From Pseudomonas thermotolerans DSM 14292 (lineage in GTDB: Bacteria; Pseudomonadota; Gammaproteobacteria; Pseudomonadales; Pseudomonadaceae): DNA of 64,000 bases. Positions 28,798 through 39,185 of this stretch are shown here, in pieces (the stretch's first letter is position 1; the number at the start of each line of letters is the position of its first letter). Location: positions 95,555-159,554 of the forward strand of contig NZ_KB822607.1 of the NCBI RefSeq assembly GCF_000364625.1, in the 5' to 3' direction. The notes under the pieces were generated by a model. It searched no databases, had not been told where the DNA came from, and saw only the letters and a program-made list of their open reading frames with translations. Both the position numbers and the translations under genes were made by a program.

Positions 28798-29184
28798 ATG
28801 ACCATCGCCTACTGGTGCGTGCTGATCGTCTTCCTGCTGCCCTACGCCTGCATCTCCGTTGCCAAGTTCAGCGGCGGCGACTACGGCGCCCAGGCCAACC
28901 GGGCGCCGCGAGAGTTTCTCGCCCGCCTGCAGGGTTGGCGCCAGCGTGCCCACCATGCCCAACTCAACGGCTTCGAGATCGCCCCGCTGTTCGCCGCCGC
29001 GGTGATCATCGCCCACCTCTGCGGCGGAGCCAGCCAGGCGCTGATTGACGCCCTGGCGGCGGCCTTCGTGATCAGCCGGGTCCTCTACTGCCTCTGCTAT
29101 ATCGCCGACTGGGCGACCCTGCGCTCGCTGGTCTGGTTCGTCGGCCTGGGGCTGATCCTCGCCCTGTTCGTCACCTCGGCCTGA
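28798..29184 (+). CDS. MAPEG-family membrane protein
   Basis: Small integral membrane protein of the MAPEG superfamily (microsomal glutathione S-transferase-like). The 128 residues start at the ATG at 28798 with GAGGAG nearby. Four hydrophobic segments lie at about 3-22, 60-78, 83-103 and 106-126. Family residues include RAPREF, AQLNGFEIAPLFAAAVIIAH and SRVLYCLCYIADWATLRSLVW. Bacterial members are mostly uncharacterised, so the reaction is unknown. It ends 13 bases before the convergent ntrC stop. Confidence 0.88.
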   Translation: MTIAYWCVLIVFLLPYACISVAKFSGGDYGAQANRAPREFLARLQGWRQRAHHAQLNGFEIAPLFAAAVIIAHLCGGASQALIDALAAAFVISRVLYCLCYIADWATLRSLVWFVGLGLILALFVTSA

Positions 29185-29197
29185 ACCGCGCGGCGCC

Positions 29198-30627
<1,430 letters not shown>

Positions 30628-30631
<4 letters not shown>

Positions 30632-31713
30632 GAGGGGCTGACTCCTTGTTCCAGCGGCAGGAAGATCGAGAAGACGGTGTGGCCGGGGTGGCTTTCACAC
30701 TCGATCAACCCCTGATGCTGACTGATGATGTTCTGGGTGATGGCCAGGCCCAGCCCGGTACCGTCCGGACGGCCGCTGACCATGGGATAGAAGATGGTGT
30801 CCTTGAGCTCGGCCGGGATGCCCGGACCGTTGTCGATGATCTCCACCTTCACCACTAGGCGGTGGCGGGTGTAGCCGATGGTGAACTGGCGCAGGGTGCG
30901 GCTGCGTAGGGTGATGCGGCCGAGCTGCAGGTCGTTGCAGGAGGCCAGCGCCTGCATGGCGTTGCGCACGATGTTGAGCACCGCCTGGATCATCTGCTCG
31001 CGGTCGATGAGCACCTCGGGGATGCTTGGGTCGTAGTCGCGCACCAGGGTGATGCTGCCCTGGCTTTCCGCCTCGATGAGGCTGGCGACCCGCTCCAGCA
31101 CCTCGTGGATGTTGGCCCTGGCCAGGTTCGGCAGCTTGTTGGAGCCGAGCATGCGGTCGACCAGATTGCGCAGGCGGTCGGCCTCCTCGATGATCACGTT
31201 GGTGTAGTCGCGCAGGTGCTCCTCGGGCAGTTCGCGGGCCAGCAGCTGCGCGGCGCCGCGGATGCCGCCCAGGGGGTTCTTGATCTCGTGGGCCAGGCCG
31301 CGGACCAGCTGCTTGGTGGTCTCCTGCTTGGTCAGCTGGGCTTCCTCGCGGGTGATGCGCAGCAGGCGGTCGCGCGGCAGCACCTCGAGCAACAACAGGG
31401 TCTCGCCTTCGTTGAGGATCGGCGTTACCGAGTAGTCCACGGTGAGGGTCTGTCCGGTCAGCGCGGTGAGCACCGCCTCGCGCTTGTTGAACGGGTGCGC
31501 CTGCTCCACCGCCTGGCGCAGGGCGGCCAGGGCTTCCGGCGACTCGGTGAACAGCTCGCTGATGAATTGCCCGTGGCTGCGCTGGCCGCTGACCGCCAGC
31601 AGCATCTCGGCCGCCGGATTCATGTACTCGAGGCGCAGTTCGGCGTTGAGCAGCAGGGTCGCGGTGGTCAGGTTGTCCAGCAGCAGGCGATGCAGTGCGT
31701 CGTTGATGGTCAT
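30628..31713 (-). CDS. ntrB: nitrogen regulation sensor kinase NtrB
   Basis: Cytosolic histidine kinase/phosphatase controlled by PII protein that sets NtrC phosphorylation. It has 361 residues: a PAS domain (about 5-115), a dimerisation and phosphotransfer domain with H142 (GLAHEIKNPLGG), and a HATPase domain with the N-box in VLNIVRNAMQAL, DNGPGIP and GTGLGLAI. No membrane segment is present, as expected. It is translationally coupled to ntrC. The leader contains a strong NtrC operator and a weak sigma-54 element, so autoregulation is likely. Confidence 0.97.
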
Positions 31714-31742
31714 AGGCAGCTTCCGCAGTTGATCCGGGAAAA

Positions 31743-31758
31743 TGCAAAAAACAAACCA
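31743..31758 (-). promoter_or_regulatory. weak candidate sigma-54 promoter of ntrBC
   Basis: On the minus strand TGGTTTG, four T, then TTGCA gives the invariant GG and GC with correct spacing. The -24 element departs from TGGCAC at three positions. It lies about 30 bases before the ntrB ATG and about 120 bases downstream of the NtrC site. Confidence 0.45.
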
Positions 31759-31875
31759 AGGCCCCGAAAAGGCGCGTAGCTGGAGGGGCTGGCGGCGATC
31801 CGCGCTGTGTGTCGGGGCAGATCAGCGCCAGCGGTGAACCAAAATGGGGAGGATCCGGCTCTGTGGTCGCCGCAA

Positions 31876-31892
31876 TGCACTATTCTGGTGCA
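31876..31892. promoter_or_regulatory. NtrC binding site upstream of ntrBC
   Basis: TGCACT-ATTCT-GGTGCA matches the NtrC dyad TGCACC-N5-GGTGCA at 11 of 12 defined positions. It lies 163 bases before ntrB and 64 bases past the 3' end of the DUF4124 gene, a good enhancer distance for the sigma-54-like element at 31743-31758. Confidence 0.8.
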
Positions 31893-31955
31893 TTTATCTG
31901 CGGGCCGCGACCTCGATGGTGTGGATCGGCGGGCGATTCGCCGGCGGATGCTGGG

Positions 31956-32579
31956 TCAGAGGAACGGCAGGATGCTCACCTTGTCGTCCTTGGGCTTGTC
32001 CTTCAGCGGGCATTCCGGACGCACGCCGTAATCGCCCTTCTTGCAGGGATTGATCCGGCGCTTCTGGGCCAGCGACAGGCGCAGGATGTGCACCGGCTGG
32101 CTGGGGGTGCGCTCCAGGGTACGGCCCTCGGCATCGAGGATCTCCACGGCAATCTGGTGGGTGCCGCGGTCGATGTTGGTGACGTGGAACACCGGGCTGC
32201 GGCTTGGCGCGCCGGCCGGCTCGCCGTCCAGCAGCAGGCGGTAGAAGTGCCCGGGCAGCAGCGCCGGCTCGCTGGTGGCGGTGACGATCAGGTCGCCGGA
32301 GGTGCCGTTCTGCACCGCGGCGTCCGGCTCCGGGAGAAGGATGCGTAGCAGCTGATAGCTGGGCGTCGGCTGCGGGGTGGCAGCCGGTTCCGGCATGGGG
32401 CGCGGCGTGCCTGCTTTTGGTGCAGGCATGCTGTTGGTCGGTGCCAGGTTCAGACGCTGGGCGTTCTGGCTCTGCGGTCGATCGGTGAACACCCGGTTCC
32501 CTTCGGCGTCGATGTAGGTGTACACCTGGGCGGCGGCGGGCAGGCTGAGCAGGGCGAGGCAGAGCAGGACGAGACGCAT
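31956..32579 (-). CDS. exported DUF4124 protein, paralogue A
   Basis: Periplasmic protein of unknown function. The 207 residues have a signal peptide (M-R-L-V-L, cut after A-A-A). The N-terminal DUF4124 domain reads QVYTYIDAEGNRVFTDRP. A Pro-rich linker (about 45-75) follows, then an Ig-like beta domain with FHVTNIDRGTHQIAVEILD, and a short basic tail with two Cys (C179, C190). It lies 21 bases after its paralogue on the same strand, so the two form an operon that reads toward ntrB. I know no established role; the domain is often described as envelope-associated. Confidence 0.85.
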   Translation of the reverse strand: MRLVLLCLALLSLPAAAQVYTYIDAEGNRVFTDRPQSQNAQRLNLAPTNSMPAPKAGTPRPMPEPAATPQPTPSYQLLRILLPEPDAAVQNGTSGDLIVTATSEPALLPGHFYRLLLDGEPAGAPSRSPVFHVTNIDRGTHQIAVEILDAEGRTLERTPSQPVHILRLSLAQKRRINPCKKGDYGVRPECPLKDKPKDDKVSILPFL

Positions 32580-32600
32580 GGATCGGACGGTGACTCAAGT

Positions 32601-33146
32601 TCAGGGACGCGAACGCAGGGCCGGGCTACCGGTGTGGACCCGCTGCACGGTGAAGGTGTGGACTTCGCTCTGCTGCACAGGCCGGTCGCCGCTCAGCACC
32701 TCCACCGCCAGGCGGTGCTCGCCGCGGTCGGCGTTCACCACCTGCAGGCGCGGCACTGTGCTGGGTTCGCCGTAGGGCTTGCCGTCGAGGATCAGGCGCA
32801 GGCGGTGGCCGCTGCGCAGCGCCGGCTGCAGCTCCACGTCGACGCTGAAACTGCCGTTGTTGGCGCGCAGGGCTTCCTCGCTGGGCAGGTTGATCAGCCG
32901 CAGCACCCGGTAGGGCGCCGCGGACTGGGCGGACGTTGCGCTGCCGTCGGCCTGCGGCTTGGCGGCGGGCGGCGGGGCCTGCATTTGCACCGTGTTGGCC
33001 GGCGGCAGGTCGAGCGACTCGCTGGCCACGCCCTGCGGCGGCTGGTCGGTGAATACGGTGTTGCCCTTGGCGTCGGTGTACTTGTAGATCTGCGCGCCGG
33101 CCGGCAGGGCCAGGGCGAGCAGCAGGCAGGCGGCGAACAGGCGCAT
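32601..33146 (-). CDS. exported DUF4124 protein, paralogue B
   Basis: Upstream member of a tandem pair. The 181 residues share the plan of the neighbour: signal peptide (M-R-L-F-A-A, cut after P-A-G-A), DUF4124 domain QIYKYTDAKGNTVFTDQPP, Pro/Ala linker, then the same C-terminal beta domain (RLQVVNADRGEHRLAVEVL). It lacks the Cys-bearing basic tail of paralogue A. The pair clearly arose by duplication. It is divergent from the mscS gene with 231 bases between starts. Function unknown. Confidence 0.85.
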   Translation of the reverse strand: MRLFAACLLLALALPAGAQIYKYTDAKGNTVFTDQPPQGVASESLDLPPANTVQMQAPPPAAKPQADGSATSAQSAAPYRVLRLINLPSEEALRANNGSFSVDVELQPALRSGHRLRLILDGKPYGEPSTVPRLQVVNADRGEHRLAVEVLSGDRPVQQSEVHTFTVQRVHTGSPALRSRP

Positions 33147-33377
33147 GCACGATCTCCGGAGATGGTCGCGGCTAGCCTTGCACCGCCGCGCCCGCCTGGC
33201 AAGGGGTGCGACGCGCCGCCGGCCCGCTTTGCGGAATGGTCGGCATCACGCGGGGGAACGCCCGCCGCGCGGTGCTGTCCCTGCTGTCCGGGCGCAGCGT
33301 CCGGAGCCGGCTTGGTCGCTCTGCCGGCTTTGTTATGCTGCAACCCGGATCTTCGCCGCTTCAGGGATGTTTCAGCC

Positions 33378-35594
33378 GTGTCCATCGCCTCGCTTGCCAC
33401 CGTGCGTCGCCATTGCCTGCTTGCGCTGCTCTTGGCGCTGTTTGCCGTGTTCCTGCCGCGTCCTGGTCAGGCCGCGCTGCCCAGCCTGCTGGGCGGTGCC
33501 GCGGCCAGCGAGGAGCAGGTCGACCCGGCGGAGCTGGAGCGCTCGCTGAACCAGGTGATCCAGACCCTGGAGAACGACAGGCAGCGCGCCGACCTGCTGA
33601 AGCGGCTCAAGCAGCTGCGCGACGGCACGCGGCAGAGCCGGCAGGGCGAGGAGGGCGTGCTGTCGCTGATCGGCGATACCTTGGGCGCCCTGGAGGCGCG
33701 CTTCCAGGGCGACAACAGTCCGCTGCGCCGCTGGGAGCGGCGTTTCGCCGAGGCCTACGTGGAGCTGCGCGAGCGGCTGCCGGGATGGCGCGCGCTGCCT
33801 GCGGTGGTCTTCGATTTCTCGGTGGTGATCCTGCTCTGGGCCTGCCTGGCCAGCGGCCTGCTCTGGGTCGGCCGGCGCATGCGCGAGCGCTTCGGCCTGG
33901 CCGACGAGCTGCCGCAGCACCCCAAGACCCGCGACCTGGCGCTGTTCGCCCTGCGCAAGCTGGGGCCCTGGCTGATCGCTTTCCTGATCACCCTGTATCT
34001 GTCGGTGGTACTGCCGGCCTCGCCGAGCAAGACCCTGGCCATGCTGATGGCCTACGTGCTGGTTTGCGGGACCCTGTTCTCGGCGCTCTGTGTGATCTCC
34101 CTGTCGCTGTTCAGCGGCCCGCACAGCACCCGTGCGCTGAACATCCTCCGGCGCCGCGCCTTCCGTCCCCTGTGGCTGATCGGCAGCCTGGCTGCACTCG
34201 GAGGGGCGGCCAACGATCCACGCCTGGTCGCCGCCCTGGGCGAGCACGTGTGCATCAGCCTGGGTTCCCTGGCCAACGCCTGCGCGGCGCTGCTCACCGC
34301 GGTGTTCGTGCTGCGCTTCCGCCGACCGATCGCTCACCTGATCCGCAACCGCCCGCTGGAGCGGCGTCTCAAGCAGCGCAGCCTGCACGACCTGGTGCGC
34401 CTGATGGGCAACCTCTGGTACGTGCCGGTGCTGCTGCTGGTGGTCACCTCCCTAGTGGCCACCTTCTTGTCCGCCGGGGACAGCAGCGCGGCGCTGCGCC
34501 GGGCGCTGATCTGCGCGCTGCTGGCCCTGCTGGCCATGACCCTGCTCGGCCTGATCCGCCGCCGCGCGCGGCGCCTCGACGAACGGCCGCGGCGCAGCGC
34601 CAGCTACCTGGAGCAGTTGCAGGGCTTCTGCTTCACCCTGCTGCACATCGGCGTGCTGCTGGTCTTCGTGGAGATCGGTCTGCGGGTCTGGGACCTGTCG
34701 CTGATCCGCTACGCGGAGGGCGAGGGCGCCGCGGTGAGCGCCAAGGTGTTTAGCTTCGGCGCCACCCTGCTGGTCGCCCGCCTGGTCTGGCTGCTCATCG
34801 ACACTGCCCTGCAGCACAGCTTCGGCGCTGGCGGCAAGGGGCGCACCAACGCCCGGGCGCTGACCATGCTGCCGCTGATCCGCAACGTGCTCCTGGTGAC
34901 CATTGCAGTGATCGCCCTGATCGTCGCCCTGGCCAACATGGGGGTGAACGTCACACCGCTGCTCGCCGGTGCCGGGGTGATCGGCCTGGCTATCGGCTTC
35001 GGCGCCCAGTCGCTGGTGGCCGACCTGATCACCGGGCTGTTCATCATCATCGAGGACTCGCTGTCCATCGACGACTATGTGGATGTTGGCGGCCACCTGG
35101 GCACGGTGGAGGCGCTGACCCTGCGCACCGTGCGCCTGCGCGACCTGGACGGGGTGGTGCACACGGTACCGTTCAGCGAGATCAAGACCATCAAGAACTA
35201 CTCGCGGCAGTTCGGCTACGCCATGTTCCGCTGGCCGGTGCCGGCCAGCATGCCCATCGACCAGGCCCAGGCGCTGGTTCGCGAGGTGGCCGAGGAGCTG
35301 CGCCGCGACCGCCAGGTCAGCCGCAACATCTGGTCGCCGCTGGAGATGCAGGGTATCGAGGGCTTCGACGCCGGCCAGGCGATCCTGCGCTTCCGCTTCA
35401 AGACCGCGCCGATCAAGCAGTGGGAGGTGCAGCGCGCCTTCAACCTGCTGCTGCGCCAGAAGCTGGACGCCTGCGGCCTGGAGCTGGCGATGCCGCGCCT
35501 CAACGTGCAGCTGAGCCGGCCGAAGACCCCGGCGGCGCCGGCGCGATCCGTGGCGGTACCGCCGTGCGACGAGGGCACCCGCGAGTTGCTGTGA
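33378..35594 (+). CDS. large MscS-family mechanosensitive channel
   Basis: Inner-membrane channel of the MscS superfamily, expected to release solutes on hypo-osmotic shock. It has 738 residues from a GTG at 33378 preceded by AGGGA. The open frame extends much further upstream, but through the antisense of the DUF4124 gene. A signal-like segment (9-30) leads into a helical periplasmic region (35-130), then many membrane helices to about 560. The pore helix and gate LLAGAGVIGLAIGFGAQSLV and the beta domain GTVEALTLRTVRLRDLDGVV are typical. It resembles the long MscK/YbdG-like class rather than the short MscS. Confidence 0.93.
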   Translation: MSIASLATVRRHCLLALLLALFAVFLPRPGQAALPSLLGGAAASEEQVDPAELERSLNQVIQTLENDRQRADLLKRLKQLRDGTRQSRQGEEGVLSLIGDTLGALEARFQGDNSPLRRWERRFAEAYVELRERLPGWRALPAVVFDFSVVILLWACLASGLLWVGRRMRERFGLADELPQHPKTRDLALFALRKLGPWLIAFLITLYLSVVLPASPSKTLAMLMAYVLVCGTLFSALCVISLSLFSGPHSTRALNILRRRAFRPLWLIGSLAALGGAANDPRLVAALGEHVCISLGSLANACAALLTAVFVLRFRRPIAHLIRNRPLERRLKQRSLHDLVRLMGNLWYVPVLLLVVTSLVATFLSAGDSSAALRRALICALLALLAMTLLGLIRRRARRLDERPRRSASYLEQLQGFCFTLLHIGVLLVFVEIGLRVWDLSLIRYAEGEGAAVSAKVFSFGATLLVARLVWLLIDTALQHSFGAGGKGRTNARALTMLPLIRNVLLVTIAVIALIVALANMGVNVTPLLAGAGVIGLAIGFGAQSLVADLITGLFIIIEDSLSIDDYVDVGGHLGTVEALTLRTVRLRDLDGVVHTVPFSEIKTIKNYSRQFGYAMFRWPVPASMPIDQAQALVREVAEELRRDRQVSRNIWSPLEMQGIEGFDAGQAILRFRFKTAPIKQWEVQRAFNLLLRQKLDACGLELAMPRLNVQLSRPKTPAAPARSVAVPPCDEGTRELL

Positions 35595-35779
35595 CGGGTC
35601 TTCGTGGCAGCCTGCATCGGAGGATAGGTTCCCGGGCTCGACGCGGCGGTGGCCCTCGGGGCTGTCGGGCAATGCCTGCCCCGATGAGTGGAGCGGCCCA
35701 GTGTGCGGAGGGTGAGCCGAGGCGCCGCCAGGCCAGGCTGGCCGACCGGTCGCCGCCGTTCGCCTTGCCGCCGATCCAG

Positions 35780-35812
35780 AAAAAAACAAGGGCCACCCGA
35801 AGGTGGCCCTTG
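35780..35812 (-). terminator. intrinsic terminator of glnA
   Basis: An 11-bp perfect stem (35787-35797 with 35802-35812) closes a four-base loop that reads TTCG on the minus strand within C-TTCG-G, the extra-stable tetraloop. Seven T follow on the minus strand. It lies 26 bases past the glnA stop and has no T-tract on the plus strand, so it does not serve mscS. Confidence 0.93.
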
Positions 35813-35838
35813 GCGTTGCACGCAGGCGAGTGCGGGAA

Positions 35839-37245
35839 TCAGACGCTGTAGTACAGGTCGTATTCCAGCGGGTGCACGAAGGTGCGCACCTTGATTTCTT
35901 CTTCGCTCTTCAGCTCGATGTAGGCATCGATGAAGTCGTCGGAGAACACGCCGCCCTTGGTCAGGAAGGCGCGGTCGGCGTCCAGGGCTTCCAGAGCCTC
36001 CTTCAGGCTGCCGCAAACCTGCGGGATTTCCTTGGCCTCTTCCGGCGGCAGGTCGTACAGGTTCTTGTCGGCGGCATCGCCGGGGTGGATCTTGTTCTGG
36101 ATGCCGTCCAGGCCGGCCATCAGCAGAGCCGCGAAGGCCAGGTAGGGGTTGGCCGACGGGTCCGGGAAGCGCGCTTCGATGCGGCGGGCTTTCGGGCTGT
36201 TGACGTACGGAATGCGGATCGAGGCGGAACGGTTGCGGGCCGAGTAGGCCAGCATCACCGGCGCTTCGAAGCCCGGCACCAGACGCTTGTAGGAGTTGGT
36301 GGACGGGTTGGTGAAGCCGTTCAGGGCCTTGCCGTGCTTGATGATGCCGCCGATGAAGTACAGGGCGGTCTCGGACAGGCCGGCATAGCCTTCACCGGCG
36401 AAGGTGTTCTTGCCGTCCTTGGCGATGGACATGTGCACGTGCATGCCCGAGCCGTTGTCGCCGTACAGCGGCTTCGGCATGAAGGTAGCGGTCTTGCCGT
36501 AGGCGTCGGCGACGTTGTGCACCACGTACTTCAGGGTCTGCACTTCGTCGGCCTTCTTCACCAGGGTGTTGAAGCTGACGCCGATCTCGTTCTGGCCAGC
36601 GGTGGCCACCTCGTGGTGGTGCACTTCAACCTTGAGGCCGAACTCTTCCAGAGCGTTGCACATGGCGGTGCGGATTTCGTGGTCGTGGTCGACCGGCGGA
36701 ACCGGGAAGTAACCGCCCTTGACGCCCGGGCGGTGGCCCTTGTTGCCGCTCTCGAAGGAGGCGTCGGTGTTCCAGGCAGCCTGTTCGGAGTAGATCTTGA
36801 ACATGGAGCCGGAGATGTCGGACTTGAACTTCACTTCGTCGAAGATGAAGAACTCCGGTTCCGGACCGAAGAAGGCGGTGTCGCCGATGCCGGTGGACTT
36901 CAGGTATTCCTCGGCGCGACGGGCGATGGCGCGCGGGTCACGGTCGTAGCCCTGCATGGTGGAGGGCTCGATGATGTCGCAGACCAGGATCAGGGTCGGC
37001 TCTTCGGTGAAGGGGTCCAGCACGGCGGTGCTGTCGTCCGGCATGAGGATCATGTCGGAGGCTTCGATGCCTTTCCAGCCGGCGATGGAGGAGCCGTCGA
37101 ACATCTTGCCGTGCTCGAAGAAATCTTCGTCCAGCGCTTCACGGGCAGGGATGGTCACGTGCTGCTGCTTGCCTTTGGTATCGGTGAAGCGCAGGTCTAC
37201 CCACTTCACGTCGTGTTCTTTGATCAGTTGAATCGACTTCGACAT
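35839..37245 (-). CDS. glnA: glutamine synthetase, type I
   Basis: Dodecameric cytosolic enzyme that makes glutamine from glutamate and ammonia, the main assimilation step under low nitrogen. It has 468 residues from the ATG at 37245 with GGAGGA upstream. The same frame stays open far upstream only because it is antisense to thi[18 protein letters not shown] and the metal-site stretches FFGPEPEFF and [10 protein letters not shown] are intact. The adenylylation tyrosine is Y397 in NLYDLPPEE, so GlnE control is expected. Transcription is from a sigma-54 promoter with NtrC sites. Confidence 0.98.
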   Translation of the reverse strand: MSKSIQLIKEHDVKWVDLRFTDTKGKQQHVTIPAREALDEDFFEHGKMFDGSSIAGWKGIEASDMILMPDDSTAVLDPFTEEPTLILVCDIIEPSTMQGYDRDPRAIARRAEEYLKSTGIGDTAFFGPEPEFFIFDEVKFKSDISGSMFKIYSEQAAWNTDASFESGNKGHRPGVKGGYFPVPPVDHDHEIRTAMCNALEEFGLKVEVHHHEVATAGQNEIGVSFNTLVKKADEVQTLKYVVHNVADAYGKTATFMPKPLYGDNGSGMHVHMSIAKDGKNTFAGEGYAGLSETALYFIGGIIKHGKALNGFTNPSTNSYKRLVPGFEAPVMLAYSARNRSASIRIPYVNSPKARRIEARFPDPSANPYLAFAALLMAGLDGIQNKIHPGDAADKNLYDLPPEEAKEIPQVCGSLKEALEALDADRAFLTKGGVFSDDFIDAYIELKSEEEIKVRTFVHPLEYDLYYSV

Positions 37246-37342
37246 GCTGTCCTCCAGAAGGTGAGGGCTTAGTCGGAGGCCCTCGGGGTAATTCGGTGAA
37301 GCCGCGGCGGATGGTCCGCCAAGGCAACCTGCCTCACAAGGG

Positions 37343-37359
37343 AGCAATTTGCGTGCCAG
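37343..37359 (-). promoter_or_regulatory. sigma-54 promoter of glnA
   Basis: On the minus strand CTGGCACG, four bases, then TTGCT: -24 element TGGCAC at 37353-37358 and -12 element TTGCT at 37343-37347. This is an essentially perfect RpoN promoter, about 98 bases before the glnA start. Confidence 0.95.
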
Positions 37360-37431
37360 TGCTCCAGGATGGACGAACGCCCTGAAATGCAGGGCTGGCG
37401 GGGGCTGTAACGGTGCACGCTCTTCCACTTT

Positions 37432-37479
37432 TGCACGCCTTTGGTGCCTTTTGTGGTGCATCCGCATCATTTTGGTGCA
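37432..37479. promoter_or_regulatory. paired NtrC sites controlling glnA
   Basis: Two dyads fit TGCACC-N5-GGTGCA. TGCACG-CCTTT-GGTGCC is at 37432-37448 and CGCATC-ATTTT-GGTGCA at 37463-37479, each 10 of 12 matches, with centres 31 bases (about three helical turns) apart. Extra half sites lie at 37412-37417, 37455-37460 and 37492-37497. The nearer dyad is about 95 bases upstream of the -12 element. Confidence 0.8.
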
Positions 37480-37526
37480 ATGCGGGGAATCTGCACGATT
37501 CTGATTAAACCTTGAGCAATTTCCGG

Positions 37527-37532
37527 TATAAT
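37527..37532 (+). promoter_or_regulatory. -10 element of a thiI promoter
   Basis: A perfect TATAAT lies 44 bases before the thiI start. No good -35 is found at 16-18 bases upstream. Confidence 0.5.
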
Positions 37533-37575
37533 CCGCGCCCCTGTTTTTTGGCCCTGCCCCCGCCCTCCTGTTTTC

Positions 37576-39054
37576 ATGAAGCTGATCGTCAAAGTCTTTC
37601 CGGAAATCACCATCAAGAGCCGGCCGGTACGCAAGCACTTCATCCGCCAGCTGGCGCGGAACATCCGCACGGTGCTGCGCGACCTGGACCCTCGGCTGGA
37701 GGTGACCGGCGCCTGGGACAATCTGGAGGTGCAGACCGAGCAGAGCGATCCCAAACTGCTGCGCGAGATGATCGATCGCCTGCGCTGCACCCCGGGCATC
37801 GGCCAGTTCCTGGAAGTCCACGAATATCCCCTGGGCGACTTCGACGACATAGTCGAGAAGTGCAAGCGCCACTACGCCGATCAGCTGCCCGGCAAGGTCT
37901 TCGCGGTGCGTTGCAAGCGCGCCGGCAAGCACGAATTCACCTCCATGGACGTGGAGCGCTACGTGGGCAGCCAGCTGCGCCAGCAGTGCGGCGCCGCCGG
38001 GGTCTCGCTGAAGCACCCGGAGGTCGAGGTGCGCATGGAGATCCGCGACCAGCGGCTGTTCGTGGTGGACCGCCAGCACGACTGCATCGGCGGCTACCCG
38101 CTGGGTACCGTGGAGCAATGCCTGGTGCTGATGTCCGGTGGCTTCGATTCCACGGTGGCGGCCTACCAGATGATGCGCCGCGGCCTGGTCAGCCACTTCG
38201 TGTTCTTCAACCTCGGCGGCCGTGCCCACGAGCTGGGGGTGATGGAAGTCGCCCACTACCTGTGGAGCCGCTATGGCCGCTCGCACCGGGTGCTGTTCGT
38301 CAGCGTGCCCTTCGAGGAAGTGGTCGCCGAGATCCTCGGCAAGGTAGACGACAGCCACATGGGCGTGGTCCTCAAGCGCATGATGCTGCGCGCCGCCAGC
38401 GGCATCGCCGAGCGCTTGCAGATCGACGCCCTGGTCACGGGCGAGTCGATCTCCCAGGTGTCCAGCCAGACCCTGACCAACCTGGCGGTGATCGACTCGG
38501 CCACCGAGCGCCTGGTGGTGCGCCCGCTGATCGCCAGCCACAAGCAGGACATCATCGACACCGCCTACGCGATCGGCACCGCCGAGTTCGCCAAGCACAT
38601 GCCGGAGTACTGCGGGGTCATTTCGGTGAACCCCACCACCAAGGCCAAGCGCGAGCGGGTCGAGTACGAGGAGCGCCAGTTCGACATGGCGGTACTGGAG
38701 CGCGCCCTGGAGCGCGCCCGTCTGGTGGCCATCGACCGGGTGATCGACGAACTGGGCCAGGATCTGCAGGTCGAGGAGGTCAGCGAAGCGCTGCCCGGGC
38801 ACATCGTCCTCGACATCCGCCACCCGGACGCGGTGGAGGAGCAGCCCTTGGAGCTGCCCGGCATCGAGGTGCAGGCTCTGCCGTTCTTCGCCCTGAACAG
38901 CAAGTTCAAGCACCTCGACGATACCCGCCAGTACCTGCTGTACTGCGACAAGGGAGTGATGAGCCGACTGCATGCCCATCACCTGCTCTCCGAAGGGCAT
39001 CAGAACGTGCGGGTCTACCGGCCCGCCGGCCACAAGTCGCCAGAGGGGCGCTGA
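37576..39054 (+). CDS. thiI: tRNA 4-thiouridine synthase / thiamine sulfur transferase ThiI
   Basis: Makes s4U8 in tRNA and passes sulfur to the ThiS pathway. It has 492 residues: an N-terminal ferredoxin-like and THUMP domain (about 1-165), a PP-loop ATPase with SGGFDS at 187-192, and a C-terminal rhodanese domain. Both redox cysteines are present, C346 in PEYCGV and the persulfide-carrying C457 in LLYCDKGVM. The rhodanese domain means it belongs to the long, gammaproteobacterial form. The start at 37576 fits the family N-terminus [10 protein letters not shown]. It is divergent from glnA. Confidence 0.97.
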   Translation: MKLIVKVFPEITIKSRPVRKHFIRQLARNIRTVLRDLDPRLEVTGAWDNLEVQTEQSDPKLLREMIDRLRCTPGIGQFLEVHEYPLGDFDDIVEKCKRHYADQLPGKVFAVRCKRAGKHEFTSMDVERYVGSQLRQQCGAAGVSLKHPEVEVRMEIRDQRLFVVDRQHDCIGGYPLGTVEQCLVLMSGGFDSTVAAYQMMRRGLVSHFVFFNLGGRAHELGVMEVAHYLWSRYGRSHRVLFVSVPFEEVVAEILGKVDDSHMGVVLKRMMLRAASGIAERLQIDALVTGESISQVSSQTLTNLAVIDSATERLVVRPLIASHKQDIIDTAYAIGTAEFAKHMPEYCGVISVNPTTKAKRERVEYEERQFDMAVLERALERARLVAIDRVIDELGQDLQVEEVSEALPGHIVLDIRHPDAVEEQPLELPGIEVQALPFFALNSKFKHLDDTRQYLLYCDKGVMSRLHAHHLLSEGHQNVRVYRPAGHKSPEGR

Positions 39055-39185
39055 TGGGCGTCTGTCGAATCCGCCGCAGCGCGCGGCGCCGCCGGCATCC
39101 CCCCGACGGGCGGCGCCCAGCCTTGCCTACGCCCTTGTCTGCAGCCTGCGGCCTGACGTCCGCCGCCCTCTTTTAGGAAAACACC

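Noticed and set aside
31823..31840. TGGCGC...TGC on the minus strand as a sigma-54 promoter of ntrB
   Set aside because: The GG to GC spacing is one base too short; the element at 31743-31758 has correct spacing.
32634..33377. Upstream extension of the MscS-type gene from 32634
   Set aside because: The segment is antisense to a DUF4124 gene and lacks family sequence; GTG at 33378 with a ribosome site and a signal-like segment fits.
37246..39033. Upstream extension of the glnA frame to 39033
   Set aside because: It crosses the sigma-54 promoter and is antisense to thiI; the GlnA family N-terminus and ribosome site lie at 37245.
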